Shown piece by piece: positions 10,117-19,805 of a stretch of DNA of 64,000 nucleotides. The stretch is from Pomphorhynchus laevis (taxonomy: Eukaryota > Acanthocephala > Palaeacanthocephala > Echinorhynchida > Pomphorhynchidae). The DNA lies in assembly GCA_012934845.2 (NCBI GenBank), contig WNNJ02002401.1, positions 186,001 to 250,000 on the forward strand, written 5' to 3'. A program made the position numbers and the translations under genes. Position 1 is the first letter of the stretch, and each line of letters starts with the position of its first letter. The notes under the pieces were generated by a model. The model was given only the letters and a program-made list of their open reading frames with translations, made no database searches and had not been told where the DNA came from.

Positions 10117-12977
10117 TCTCTTTCGCCACAGCACACGGTTTCCGCCTCGGTCTCCTCAACACTAGATCTATTCTCAATAAATCCGATCTTATCCTCAACC
10201 TATTCACCAAGCAATCCATCGATCTCTTCTGCCTCACCGAATCCTGGCACTCAGATTCCGACGACCTTTCCATTCGCCGTCTGCTCTCTGCCGGTTGCTC
10301 CCTAGTCGAATCCGCCCGCCCCCTCAGCTCATGCCCTTCTAAATCCTCTAATCATGGCGGCATCGTCGCATTCGCGCGTCACCCAGCGTCTCTTCGCAAA
10401 ATCAATCCCCCTTTCAGTCCTTGCTCTTTTGAATTGCTCACTTGTTGTTATTCTAACCCGATCACTCTAGATCTCGCCATTGTATACCGTCCTGGTTCAT
10501 CAGCTCCTACAGCCTTATTTTTTACCGAACTCGCTGACCTCCTTTCTCATTGTTCTTTGTCCTCAATCCCTTCACTCGTTCTAGGCGACTTCAATATCCG
10601 CCTAGACCGCCCCTCTTCCACAGATTCCATCCGCTTCATCAACATTCTATCCAACTACAATTACAAACTAATCTCCACTGCCCCCACACATATACTTGGC
10701 GGGGCACTCGACATCATCGCTGTCCCCGATCATTTTGCTGCCCACACCTCACTGTCCATCTCTGATCCTGGTCTATCCGATCACTTTCTTATCACCCTTG
10801 ATCTCGCTCGCAACCACACCCCTCCTCACACACCTACAATCCTACGTCGCCCTTGGAGAAATCTTGACCTTTCCCTTCTCCGCTCTGCCTTACTCAAATC
10901 GTCTCTATCATTACCCACAATAACATATTCATCTCCTCACGATCTCGACTTTCTTTTCGACTCTGAACTCACATCCACTCTCGATATTCTCTTGCCCTTC
11001 AAGTCTCACCCACACCGTCGCTTGCACCGTGCCCCATGGTTTGACATCCAATGCCTACTCTCAAAGCGTCGACTCCGCCATGCTTTTCGAGTCTATCACC
11101 GCTCTCTCAGACGCGATTTCCGCTCGATCACTCCGTCTTTCCGTGATTCCTATCTTGCTCTTCGCCGGTCTCATCTCAACCTACTACGTACCAAATGCAA
11201 CTCCTTCTGGCAGCATAAAATAATCACTTCATTCAACTCTAAGACTCTCTGGCATACTTTTAACTCAATCCTGGCTCGTTCCTCTACGCCGTGCAACATC
11301 AATGCTAATGATTATTCGTCATTTCTCCAGACTAAAGTATCCACGCTGCTCTCTCACACCCCGGTCTCCATCCTATTCCACTCTGCCCAGTCTACTCTCA
11401 TCCTTCCCGAACTCTTTCATCTTCTCCCTGTATCACCTACAGAAGTATCATCTGTCCTCATGTCCTTGCCCAACAAAACCTCACCTGCCGATCCCCTGCC
11501 TACCCACATATTAAAATCTATATGCTCATCGATATCCCCATTTCTCACAACCTTGTTTAACTCGTCCATCCGCAGTCGTATCTTCCCTTCACACTGGAAA
11601 TCCGCAATCGTTCGTCCCCTCCTTAAGAAACAATCGCTCGACCCCTCCCTTCCTTCTAGCTATCGCCCCATTTCACTACTCCCTACTCTTTCTAAGCTCT
11701 TAGAACGCCTCATCTTAATACAAATCAACGCTTATCTCTCCTCATCCAATCTGTACCCTCCTTTCCAATCCGCTTTCCGCTCTAATCACTCGACAGAAAT
11801 CGCATGCATAAAAGTGTACAACGACTTACTCATTTCTCGAGACAAGGCTCTATATAGTGTTCTCATCTCCCTCGACCTCTCCTCCGCATTCGACATTGTC
11901 GACCACTCCGTCCTCCTTTCTCGCCTTCGTTATGATTACGGCTTTTCTTCCTCCTCCGTAGCTTGGTTCGCCTCATATCTATCCGACCGTTCCTTTCGCG
12001 TCTGTTCTAATTCATCATCCTCCCCTCCTATCCCTATTTTTTGCGGGGTTCCACAAGGTTCAGTCCTAGGTCCCCTGCTTTTCTCTCTTTTGCTTGGCGA
12101 TCTCTCTCCATTTATCAAACCTTACTCCTTTAACGTCATGCAATACGCCGATGACATTCTAATCTATGCTCATGCACCCGCACATCGCATACACGATATC
12201 GCCATTTCTGCCTCCAACTGTCTCTCTTCTATCTACAAGCGTCTCTCCAATCTCCATCTCGTTCTAAACGCCGAAAAGTCCAAAATAATGTGGATTCTTC
12301 CCCGTAAACCAAGCATATCTCCTCCCATTGTATCTTTTGCCTCATCGATCATCCCTGTAGTCCACAATATCACTTTCTTAGGCTTCCATTTCGATGATCA
12401 CCTTTCCCTTAAACCCTTCGTCCGTGACAAGGTCCGCTCGTCTAACTTAATTCTTCGTGACATCCGCCGTATCCGCCCCCTTATCGACTTCCGTTCTTGT
12501 ATGTCTCTTCTTTCATCGCTTCTTTTCCCTAAAATCGATTACTGCCTTAGCCTTTTCGCCAATTCTCCAAAATCCATCATCCTACCCCTACAACGAATAA
12601 TCAACACCGCCGTTCGAGTGCTCTTTCGCCTCCGTCGCTTCGACCACACATCCACATATTTTGCCCAACTCTCCTGGCCCACCATCCACATCCGCATCAA
12701 ACTCCGCCTTCTTCTCATTACTTTTCGTCTCATCGCTGTCGGCTCCCCATCGTTCATCAACCTTCCTTTCTTAGACGATACTCGCCCCACCTCGCTATCG
12801 CTTCGTTCCTGTCATACCCTCTTACTCCACGTTCCTAATTACTCCAACAACTACGGTATCCGATCCTTCCTCGTCGCCGCCTCACTCGCCTGGAATCAAC
12901 TCCCTCTCGACGTCCGCCGCGCTCCCTCTTTTATCACATTCAAACACCTCCTCCGTTCACACCTTCTCGACGCCTGA
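10080..12977 (+). CDS. LINE B ORF2, endonuclease-reverse transcriptase, 965 aa
   Basis: Catalyses target nicking and target-primed reverse transcription. The N-terminal apurinic-type endonuclease contains LGLLNTRSILNKSD, LFCLTESW, LVLGDFNI and LSDHFLI. The RT contains YRPISLLPTLSKLLERL, SLDLSSAFDIVDHSVLLSRL, FCGVPQGSVLGPLLFSLLL and QYADDILIYA (Y689-A-D-D692), followed by LNAEKSKIMW and LGFHFDDHLS. The C-terminal part has a run of basic and leucine-rich helices (FPKIDYCLSLF, RVLFRLRRFDHT) and ends near 965 residues. No RNase H is present. The ATG at 10080 was chosen because it precedes the endonuclease by about 20 codons and overlaps ORF1, as in family C. All catalytic boxes look intact. Confidence 0.95.
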   Translation: MALHLSYVYSPLVSFATAHGFRLGLLNTRSILNKSDLILNLFTKQSIDLFCLTESWHSDSDDLSIRRLLSAGCSLVESARPLSSCPSKSSNHGGIVAFARHPASLRKINPPFSPCSFELLTCCYSNPITLDLAIVYRPGSSAPTALFFTELADLLSHCSLSSIPSLVLGDFNIRLDRPSSTDSIRFINILSNYNYKLISTAPTHILGGALDIIAVPDHFAAHTSLSISDPGLSDHFLITLDLARNHTPPHTPTILRRPWRNLDLSLLRSALLKSSLSLPTITYSSPHDLDFLFDSELTSTLDILLPFKSHPHRRLHRAPWFDIQCLLSKRRLRHAFRVYHRSLRRDFRSITPSFRDSYLALRRSHLNLLRTKCNSFWQHKIITSFNSKTLWHTFNSILARSSTPCNINANDYSSFLQTKVSTLLSHTPVSILFHSAQSTLILPELFHLLPVSPTEVSSVLMSLPNKTSPADPLPTHILKSICSSISPFLTTLFNSSIRSRIFPSHWKSAIVRPLLKKQSLDPSLPSSYRPISLLPTLSKLLERLILIQINAYLSSSNLYPPFQSAFRSNHSTEIACIKVYNDLLISRDKALYSVLISLDLSSAFDIVDHSVLLSRLRYDYGFSSSSVAWFASYLSDRSFRVCSNSSSSPPIPIFCGVPQGSVLGPLLFSLLLGDLSPFIKPYSFNVMQYADDILIYAHAPAHRIHDIAISASNCLSSIYKRLSNLHLVLNAEKSKIMWILPRKPSISPPIVSFASSIIPVVHNITFLGFHFDDHLSLKPFVRDKVRSSNLILRDIRRIRPLIDFRSCMSLLSSLLFPKIDYCLSLFANSPKSIILPLQRIINTAVRVLFRLRRFDHTSTYFAQLSWPTIHIRIKLRLLLITFRLIAVGSPSFINLPFLDDTRPTSLSLRSCHTLLLHVPNYSNNYGIRSFLVAASLAWNQLPLDVRRAPSFITFKHLLRSHLLDA

Positions 12978-13009
12978 TTCACAGTTTTGTTTTTGTTGTG
13001 GTCATGTAA

Positions 13010-13025
13010 GCGTGCGCTGGCACGC
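13010..13025 (+). other. 3' UTR hairpin of LINE B
   Basis: GCGTGC-GCTG-GCACGC forms a perfect 6-bp stem 33 nt after the ORF2 stop, followed by ATTTGCCACGTTAAAATAAAT. It is preserved in copies at 16134-16149, 16567-16582, 20638-20653 and 21451-21466. It is changed in a compensatory way in the B relative at 14885-14901. Confidence 0.8.
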
Positions 13026-13058
13026 ATTTGCCACGTTAAAATAAATCTTTTTTTTCTA

Positions 13059-13833
13059 TTGTTGTGCTAATCCTAAAAAACAGCTAGCGCCTTCTTGTTT
13101 AGATTTTCGCCCCATAAGTTTAACCAGTGTTCTCTCTAAATTACTATAACGAATTATTGCAAACGTCTACCCGAGCATCTAAACTTTAACATCATTCTTA
13201 CTGATTCTCAACACGGTTTTAGACAAGGCCGTTCATGTTTCTAAATTGCTTACAGCGAGAGAGTTGGATGGAAGTACTAAGCTCAGGACTTTGTGTCGAC
13301 GTCGTATTTCTAGATTTTTCGAAAACCTTTGATGTGTTCCACATAAAGGTCTTGTGTCACTCTTAATTCACTACGGCGTCCCTCGTGTAATCTGCTTTTG
13401 GATTGAAAATTTTCTTTTATTGCGTACATTTAAGGTAAGAGTTGGTGAGTATTTATCTGCGGAAAGAGGTATGTCGGCAGGTGTCCCTCAGTGTTCTGCA
13501 CTAGGTCCCTATTATTCATGACGTTTCTAAACGATTTACTCTTACGTATTGGTAACACTCACTTGGCATTCAGTGATGATCTTAAAACTTGGACAACTAT
13601 ACGAGATATTGATGACTGTAAATCTTTACGGGAAGACTTAGATCGAGTTCATGATTGGTGACGCTTACTGGATTACATCATAACGTTGATTAGTGTATAC
13701 TTATGAGGATGTGTAAAAATCCAGTAATATTACATATCATATCGGCAATGTTCTTCACACTGAAGTATCACATCATAGAGATTAAGGAATTATCGTGCAG
13801 GCATCATTAAAAACTAAACTTAATAGTAAAGTA
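13059..13833 (+). pseudogene. LINE H segment 3, RT core
   Basis: In shifting frames it gives PKKQLAPSC, DFRPISLTSV, a decayed RT box near 13320, and SAGVPQCSALGP, and then HHRD … SLKTKLNSK. Stops and shifts are frequent. It ends at the target-site duplication TAAAGTA (13827-13833), where the B relative inserted. Confidence 0.75.
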
Positions 13834-14856
13834 TCATGGTTTTCTTCATATCTATCAAACCGTACATTTCGCGTATATTCTAATTCTTCTCTCTCCCATC
13901 CTTCGTCCATTCCGTCCGGTGTTCCACAAGGCTCCGTATTAGGCCCTATACTTTTCTCTCTTCTTCTTGGTGATTTGTCTTCGATTTCTCATAAATTTAA
14001 CTTCCATGTTATGCAATATGCTGATGACATTCTCATCTATGCTCATGCACCTGTTTATCGTATTCACGATCTTAGTGTTTCCGCTTCGGACTGTCTTGTC
14101 TCAATTTCCAATCATCTTTCTTCCCTTCGCCTTTCTCTGAATCCTGATAAATCCAAAATTATGTGGATCCTACCTCGACGCCTCGGCTTCGAACCTCCCT
14201 CCATATCATTAAATTCTACAATTCTTCCTATCGTTGATAATCTCGTTTTCCTAGGCTTCCATTTTGACAACCGACTTTCACTTAAACCTTTCGTTAGAGA
14301 TAAAGTACGCTCATCTACCTTGATACTCCGCAACCTCCGTCAAGTTCGTAGATTGATCGATTTCCCTTCTTGTATGACTCTCATATCATCTCTCCTTTTT
14401 TCTAGACTCGATTATTGTCTTAGTCTATTTTCCAACTCACCTAAATCCACTCTTCTTCCCCTACAACGCATCGTCAACGCAGCTGTCCGAATTCTCCTCC
14501 GTCTTCGTCGTTTTGATCATACATCCTACCATCTTGCTTCTCTCGATTTGCCTACAATTTATTGTCGTGTTCAAATTCGTCTTCTTATCGTTGCTTTCCG
14601 CCTTGTAACTCTTCATACCCCTTCATTTCTCAACCTTCCTTTTCTTGATAATTCTCGTCCTGTTTACTGTTCCTTGCGTTCCTGTAATTCCCTTCTTTTA
14701 CATGTCCCAAACTACTCTACCTCATTTGGACTCCGCTCCTTCCTGGTGGCTGCTCCTCTATCGTGGAATCATCTGCCCATTCATATACGCCAATCAACTT
14801 CCCTGCAGTGCTTCAAACGACAAATCCGATCCCATTTTAACAATTTATCTGCTTGA
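13834..14856 (+). pseudogene. B' ORF2 C-terminal half, open but 5'-truncated
   Basis: About 340 codons are open. They start at SWFSSYLSNRTFRVYSNSS in the RT fingers/palm and include SGVPQGSVLGPILFSLLL, MQYADDILIYAHAP, LNPDKSKIMWILP and the C-terminal region VVDNLVFLGF-type sequence through FLVAAPLSWNHLP. The endonuclease and ORF1 are absent, so it cannot act alone. The long uninterrupted frame indicates a fairly recent insertion. The reading frame happens to be continuous with the LINE H fragment upstream, which is coincidental. Confidence 0.88.
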
Positions 14857-14884
14857 CTTTTCATTTTTGTTTGTGGACTTGTAA

Positions 14885-14901
14885 GCGTACAGCTTGTACG
14901 C
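14885..14901 (+). other. 3' UTR hairpin of B' with compensatory change
   Basis: GCGTAC-AGCTT-GTACGC keeps a perfect 6-bp stem. The fifth pair is A-T here and G-C in B, so both arms changed together. The flanking GTAA and ATTTGCCAC are conserved. Confidence 0.8.
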
Positions 14902-14937
14902 ATTTGCCACATTAAATAAATTTGTATTATTAAAGTA

Positions 14938-15490
14938 GCAATTACAAGCGCTACTCGTGCACTATATCTTGTAAAGAACTCATTCCTTAAGATTACCACT
15001 AGTCTTTAGAAATTTATTTAACACGTTGGTTCGTCCGCATTTAGAGTATGCAATTCAGGCTTCTTTCCCGGTCACCAAACAAGAAAGGACAGATATAGAG
15101 TCAATCCTAAGGCGAGGTTCTCGTTTATGTTCGAATGCAAGAGTGAATTATGCATCTCGATTAGATTTGCTAAAAATTCAACCGATGTCGTCACGATTTT
15201 TGTTTCTTGACTTGATAGAAATGTATGCGCTTGTACACCGGTTGGACGGTTATCCGAGTGGTTCGATCACATTACGTTCATCGATTTTGAGAGGTCACAG
15301 CAAAACTGTCTATAAAACAAGGCATGGTAGGGATCCAAAATGCTAGAGACTGTCGCACAGGGTACTTAATATGTGGAATTCTCTGCCTGAGGAAATTGGT
15401 TCCGCCCGGAGTCTGCATTTGTTTGAAAAAAATATTAAAGACATGAATCATCAAGAAGACAAGAAACGTATCATTGGCATATTATTGTAA
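14938..15490 (+). pseudogene. LINE H segment 4, C-terminal region and 3' end
   Basis: Resumes at ATRALYLVKNSF and continues through HLEYAIQASFPVTKQE, ESILRRGSRLC and LRGHSKTVYKTRHGR to NMWNSLPEEIG. These are family C/G C-terminal motifs. One 106-codon stretch (15026-15346) is open. The 3' end is near 15490. Confidence 0.8.
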
Positions 15491-15595
15491 CAAACAGTTA
15501 TAAACTGTTTGTTATTTTTCAGACACTTAATTTTTCATAATTTTATTAATTCAGTTCTGATTAATATAAATGGGAAGAAATCCCGACCCATATAA

Positions 15596-15740
15596 CAATC
15601 TAGAGGAGTATTGCAGGGAAATACATTAAGCCTTTTATTGTTTCCTCAATATATTGCAGATTTGCCAGATGCACTAATTGACGGTAACGATAATATACGT
15701 ATTTTTGTATGCTGATGATTTAGCAATTCTGAGTACTAAT
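15596..15740 (+). pseudogene. RT fossil of another LINE family
   Basis: QSRGVLQGNTLSLLLFPQYI and DLPDALIDGNDNIRIF are followed, after a 1-nt shift, by LYADDLAILSTN. This is the RT palm with the GVLQG and YADD boxes but unlike the CR1-like families here. Only about 145 bp survive. Family not assigned. Confidence 0.65.
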
Positions 15741-16460
15741 CAAATCAGCTAACAGAGTCTGCGTATTTAATATAATTATAAACTAAACAAAACATAATAA
15801 TGCTAAATCAAAATTTAATAAATTAAATAATAAAATTAATAATTGTTTTTAGATTTTTTATAATTTAAATTAAGTCAAAATAAAAAATTTAAATTGAAAA
15901 TAAACATCATTTTTATAAATTTACTAATAAATAACATATGTTGTATCAGAATAAGAATTAGAGGTCATCAGGAGGAACTGCTATGCTATCAGGTTTCGGC
16001 CTCTAACTCCTCTACTTAACATAGCAGCGGGGACCAATACATGCTAATGATGTATTTCCTCTGATAATACTATCTAGTATCTTATTCTAATACAAAGTAT
16101 ATTAAAAAAAGATTTATTTTTAACGTGGCAAATGCGTGCCAGCGCACGCTTACATGACCACAACAAAACAAAAATGTAAATCATGTGTCGATAAGATGTG
16201 AGGGAGCGCGGCGGACGTCGAGAGGGAGTTGATTCCAAGCCAGTGAGGCGGCGACGAGGAAGGATCGGAGACTATAGTAGTTGGAGTAATTGGGAACGTG
16301 AAGTAAGAGGGTATGACGGGAACGCAGCGATATCGAGGTGGGGCGAGTGTCGTCTAAGAAAGGAAGCGATATTATTTATTATCCATCCATAAAAATTTGC
16401 CACTTAAGAGTTTAAATTTATTCTTTATATTATTGTGTTGATTTATATATTTTACTATTT
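15741..16460. repeat. Dispersed repeat R, copy 1, with a B fragment inside
   Basis: Begins with AAATCAGCTAAC and resembles 50838-51266 throughout, including a structured GC-richer core (15955-16090) and TTATCCATCCATAAAAATTTG. The core can fold on itself: CTGCTATG near 15980 pairs with CATAGCAG near 16020, and GTATCAGAATAAG pairs with the end CTTATTCTAATAC. The copy is split at 16105-16368 by a LINE B end. Class unknown: possibly a nonautonomous DNA element. Confidence 0.65.
16105..16368 (-). mobile_element. LINE B 3' fragment inserted in repeat R
   Basis: 264 bp covering the ORF2 C-terminus and 3' UTR of LINE B on the minus strand. It is flanked by ATATTA at 16099-16104 and 16369-16374. The intact repeat copy at 51181-51200 shows the uninterrupted target with a single ATATTA. 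The hairpin is at 16134-16149. Confidence 0.88.
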
Positions 16461-16535
16461 TCTGCTTGATGTTATTTTTATAGTAACCTAGTTTGAAATA
16501 TGTATATATATTTATAATTAATAGTTATGAAAAAT

Positions 16536-17726
16536 TAAAAAAGAAGATTTATTTAACGTGGCAAATGCGTGCCAGCGCACGCTTACATGACCACAACAGA
16601 ACAAAAATGTAAATCATGTGTCGAGAAGGTGTGAACGGAGGAGGTGTTTGAATGTGATAAAGGAGGGAACGCGGTGGACGTCGAGAGGGAGTCGATTCCA
16701 GGCGAGTGAGGCGGCGACGAGGAAGGATCGGAGACCATAGTTGTTGGAGTAATTAGGAACGTGGAGTAAAAGGGTATGACGGTGAGCAGTTCAAAAGAGC
16801 AAGGACTGAAATGGAAGTGATTTTGCGAATAGACGCGGGGTGACGAACGAATGCGACAATGCCGCCATGATTAGAGAATTTAAAAGGGGATTTGCTGAGG
16901 GGGGCGAGCAGATTCGACTAGTGAGCAACCGGCGGAGAGCAAACGGCGGAGAGCAAACGGCGGATGGAGAGGTCGTCAGAATCGAAGTGCTAGGATTCGG
17001 TGAGGCAGAAGATATCGATGGATTGCTCGGTGAATAGGTTGAGGATGATATCGGATTTATTGAGAATAGATCTAGTGTTGAGGAGGCCGAGGCGAAAACC
17101 ATGTGTGGTGGTTATAGGGGCTAGTGGAGAAGACACATAAGGGAGATGGAGCGGCATCGAATTTTTGGGCGGTTGTGGACAACTTGAAAATTTCCGTCGA
17201 TGTTTCGGATCGAGAGAGATGTTTCGCCGTTTTCTTCGCGATGGCGTTTTTCGATGTGGGCAGATGAGAGTTGAGCGATTTCGAAGGGGGTGCGATCGGG
17301 GAAATTGCGAGTGGCTGAAGAGGACATGAGTTTGGATCGTTGGGAGAGGACAGAAGATGCGTGAGAGCAATGCTTGAAAATAATTTTTAGGAGAGGGGCT
17401 GGAAAGGATTAGATTAAGAAGATTTATTTAGGCGGATGAATGCGACAGGAGACGTTGTTGAAAAAGGATGGTTTATCTACATGAACAAGAGACGATAGGA
17501 TGGATCTGAATGCGGAAAAATCGTGGTCGAGACGTGCTTGTGGAGATAAAGAGGTAGAAGGACTTATATTAGTGACGATGACGCAACGATCGCGAGAAGG
17601 AAAGCGTTTCCGTAAAGGAGGACGAGTAACGTGAGTTGGAGAGATCACGATAAGAGAGCTGGGAGTTGCGGATATCAAGGGAGTAGGTTTGACAGAGGAA
17701 GACAAAGAGGATTTGGATAATATCAG
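16536..17726 (-). mobile_element. LINE B copy with a large internal deletion
   Basis: On the minus strand it runs from ORF1 through the start of ORF2 (NTRSILNKSD, then ARHPS) and then jumps near 16785 from the endonuclease directly to the ORF2 C-terminus and 3' UTR. About 2.4 kb of the B sequence is missing, with short homology at the junction. GAAAAAT at 16529-16535 and 17727-17733 fits a 7-bp target-site duplication. The ORF1 frame is shifted in several places. Confidence 0.8.
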
Positions 17727-17733
17727 GAAAAAT

Positions 17734-19792
17734 CCTTAATCATAACGAAGGCGAGAGCGGAGGACAGTGTGGTCGACAATGTCGAAAGCGGAGGAGAGGT
17801 CGAGGAAGATGAGAACGCTATATAGAGCCTTGTCTCGAGAAATGAGTAAGTCGTTGTAAACTTTCATGCGAGCAATATCTGTGGAGCGATTAGAGCGAAA
17901 GGGGATTGGAAAGGAGGCTACAGGTTGGATGAGGAGATATAAGCGTTGATCTGTGTAAGATAAGGCGTTCTAAGAGCTTAAAAAGAGTAGGGGGTAGTTA
18001 AATGGGGCGATAGCTAGTTGGAAGGGAGGACCGAGCCATCGTTTCTTAAGGAGGGAACGAACGGAACGATTGCGGATTTCTAGTGTGAAGGGATGATACG
18101 ACTGCGGATGGACGAGTTAAACAAGGTTGTGAGAAAAGGGGATATCGATGAGCATATGGATTTAAGTATGTGTAAGGCAGGGGATCGCCAGGTGAGGTTT
18201 TGCTGGCAAGGACATTAGAACAGATTAGACTTCGGTAGGTGAGACAGGAAGAAGATGAAAGAGCTCCGGGAGGATGAGTTTAGGCGCGGCAATGGGATAG
18301 GATGGAGACTGGGGTGTGGGAGCGCAATGTGGATACTTTAGTCTGGAGAAATGACGAATAATCATTGGCACTAATGTTGCACGACGAAGAGGAGCGAGCA
18401 AGGATTGAGTTAAAAGTATGCCAGAGAGTCTTAGAGTTGAATGAAGTGATGATTTTATGCTGCCAGAAGGAGTTGCATTTGGTTCGTAATAGGTTGATAT
18501 GAGAACGGCGAAGAGCAAGATAGGAATCACGGAAATACTGAGTGATCGAGCGGAAATCACGTCTGAGAGAGCGGTGATCGATTCTCAAAGCATGACAGAG
18601 TCGACGCTTTGAGAGTAGGCATTAGATGTCAAACCATGCGGAACGGTGCAAGCGACGGTGTTGTTGAGGCCTGAAGGGCAAGAGAAGATCGAGAATGGAT
18701 GTGAGTTCAGAGTCGAAAAGAAAGGCGAGATCGTGAGGAGAGGAATATGTTATTGTGGGATAGGATAGAGACGATTTGAGTAAGGCAGAGCGGAGAAGTG
18801 AGAGGTCAAGATTTCTACAAGGGCGACGTTGGATTGTAAATATGTGAGGAGGGGTGTGGTTGTGAGTAAGATCAAGGGTGACGAGAAAGGGATCTAATAG
18901 ACCAGAATCGAAAATGGACAGTGAGGTGTGGGTAGCAAAATGATCGTTGACAGCGATTATATCGAGTGCTCCCCTAAGTATATATGTGGACGCAGTGGAG
19001 ATGGGTTTGTAGTTATAGTTGGATAGAATATTGATAAACTGGATGGAGTCGGTGGAATGGGGCGGTTGAAGCGGGTGTTGAAGTCGCCAAGAACGATTGA
19101 AGGGATGGAGGCCCAAAACAGTAGGACAGAAGGTCAGCGAGTTCGGTAATAAATAAGGGGGTAGGAGTAGATGAACCAGGACGATATACAATGGCGATAT
19201 CTAGAGTGATCGGGTTAGAAGAACGACAAGTGAGCAGTTCAAAGAGCAAGGGCTGAAAAGGGAAGTGATTTTGCGAATAGGCGAGGGGTGACGGGCGAAT
19301 GCGACAATGCCGCCATGATTAGAGAATTTAGAAGAGGATTTGCTGAGAGGTCGAGCGAATTCGACTAGTGAGCAATCGGTAGAGAGCAAGCGGCGGATGG
19401 AGAGGTCGTCAGAATCGGAGTGCTAGGATTCGGTGAAGCAGAAGAGATCGATGGATTGCTTGCTGAATAGGGTGATGATGATATCGGATTTATTGAGAAT
19501 AGATCTAGTGTTGAAGATGCCGAGGCGGAAACCGTGTGTGGTAGTGATAAGGGCTAGTGGAGAAGACACATAGGGAAGATGGAGCGGCATCGAATTTTTG
19601 GGCGGTTGTGGACAACTTGAAAATTTCCGTCGATGTTTCGTGTGGAGAAAGATGTTTCACCGTTTTCTTCGCGACGGCGTTTTCCAATGCGGGCAGATGA
19701 GAGTTGAGCGATTTTGGAGGGGCTGCGATTGTGGAAAATGCGAGTTGCTGAAGAGGACATGACTTTGAATCGTTGGGAGAGGACAACTTATG
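17734..19792 (-). pseudogene. Inverted 5' half of the twin-primed LINE B copy
   Basis: Contains, on the minus strand, the end of ORF1 (IGKRRREENGE), the endonuclease (NHGGIVAFARHPS, VYRPGSS, DIIAVNDHFATHTSLS) and the RT start up to the DLSSAFDIVDH box. Stops and shifts divide it into short frames. The outer edge at about 17745 lies in the RT domain. Confidence 0.8.
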
Positions 19793-19805
19793 CTTCGAAC
19801 GTTCG

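Larger units (their letters stand above)
8466..13058 (+). mobile_element. LINE family B, full-length with both ORFs open
   Basis: This is a CR1/L2-group non-LTR retrotransposon. It has a 5' region of about 250 bp, ORF1 (8719-10116) and ORF2 (10080-12977) overlapping by 37 nt in different frames, a short 3' UTR with a perfect hairpin, and an AAATAAATCTTTTTTTT end. No stop or shift is visible in either ORF, so this copy is young and potentially competent. It interrupts LINE H; CTATT occurs at both edges and may be a short target-site duplication. The sense strand is markedly pyrimidine-rich, unlike the other families. At least eight further fragments of B lie in the window. Confidence 0.9.
13834..14930 (+). 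mobile_element. 5'-truncated relative of LINE B (B')
   Basis: Begins in the RT domain and runs to the 3' end, flanked by the 7-bp target-site duplication TAAAGTA (13827-13833 and 14931-14937). Removing it restores the reading frame of LINE H (…LNSKV-AITSATRAL). It differs from B at many positions but keeps the whole C-terminal frame open, so it is a separate subfamily or lineage. It shows the endonuclease target and the short-TSD habit of these elements. Confidence 0.93.
3603..15490 (+). mobile_element. Old CR1-like LINE H, split by three younger LINEs
   Basis: Pieces at 3603-4130, 8302-8465, 13059-13833 and 14938-15490 read in order as one degraded ORF2 related to families C and G. They give the EN-RT linker, the start of RT (SAGPDDISPYL), the RT core (DFRPISLTSV, then a decayed DFSK box and GVPQ box), and the C-terminal part (ATRALYLVKNSF, RRGSRLC). 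The gaps are filled by LINE A, LINE B and a B relative. The continuity of homology across each insertion is the main evidence. Many stops and shifts show that H is the oldest member of the nest. Confidence 0.75.

Noticed and set aside
16198-16392. Arg/Gly-rich 64-codon plus-strand frame
   Set aside because: It is antisense to the LINE B ORF2 C-terminus; the bias reflects the pyrimidine-rich LINE sense strand.
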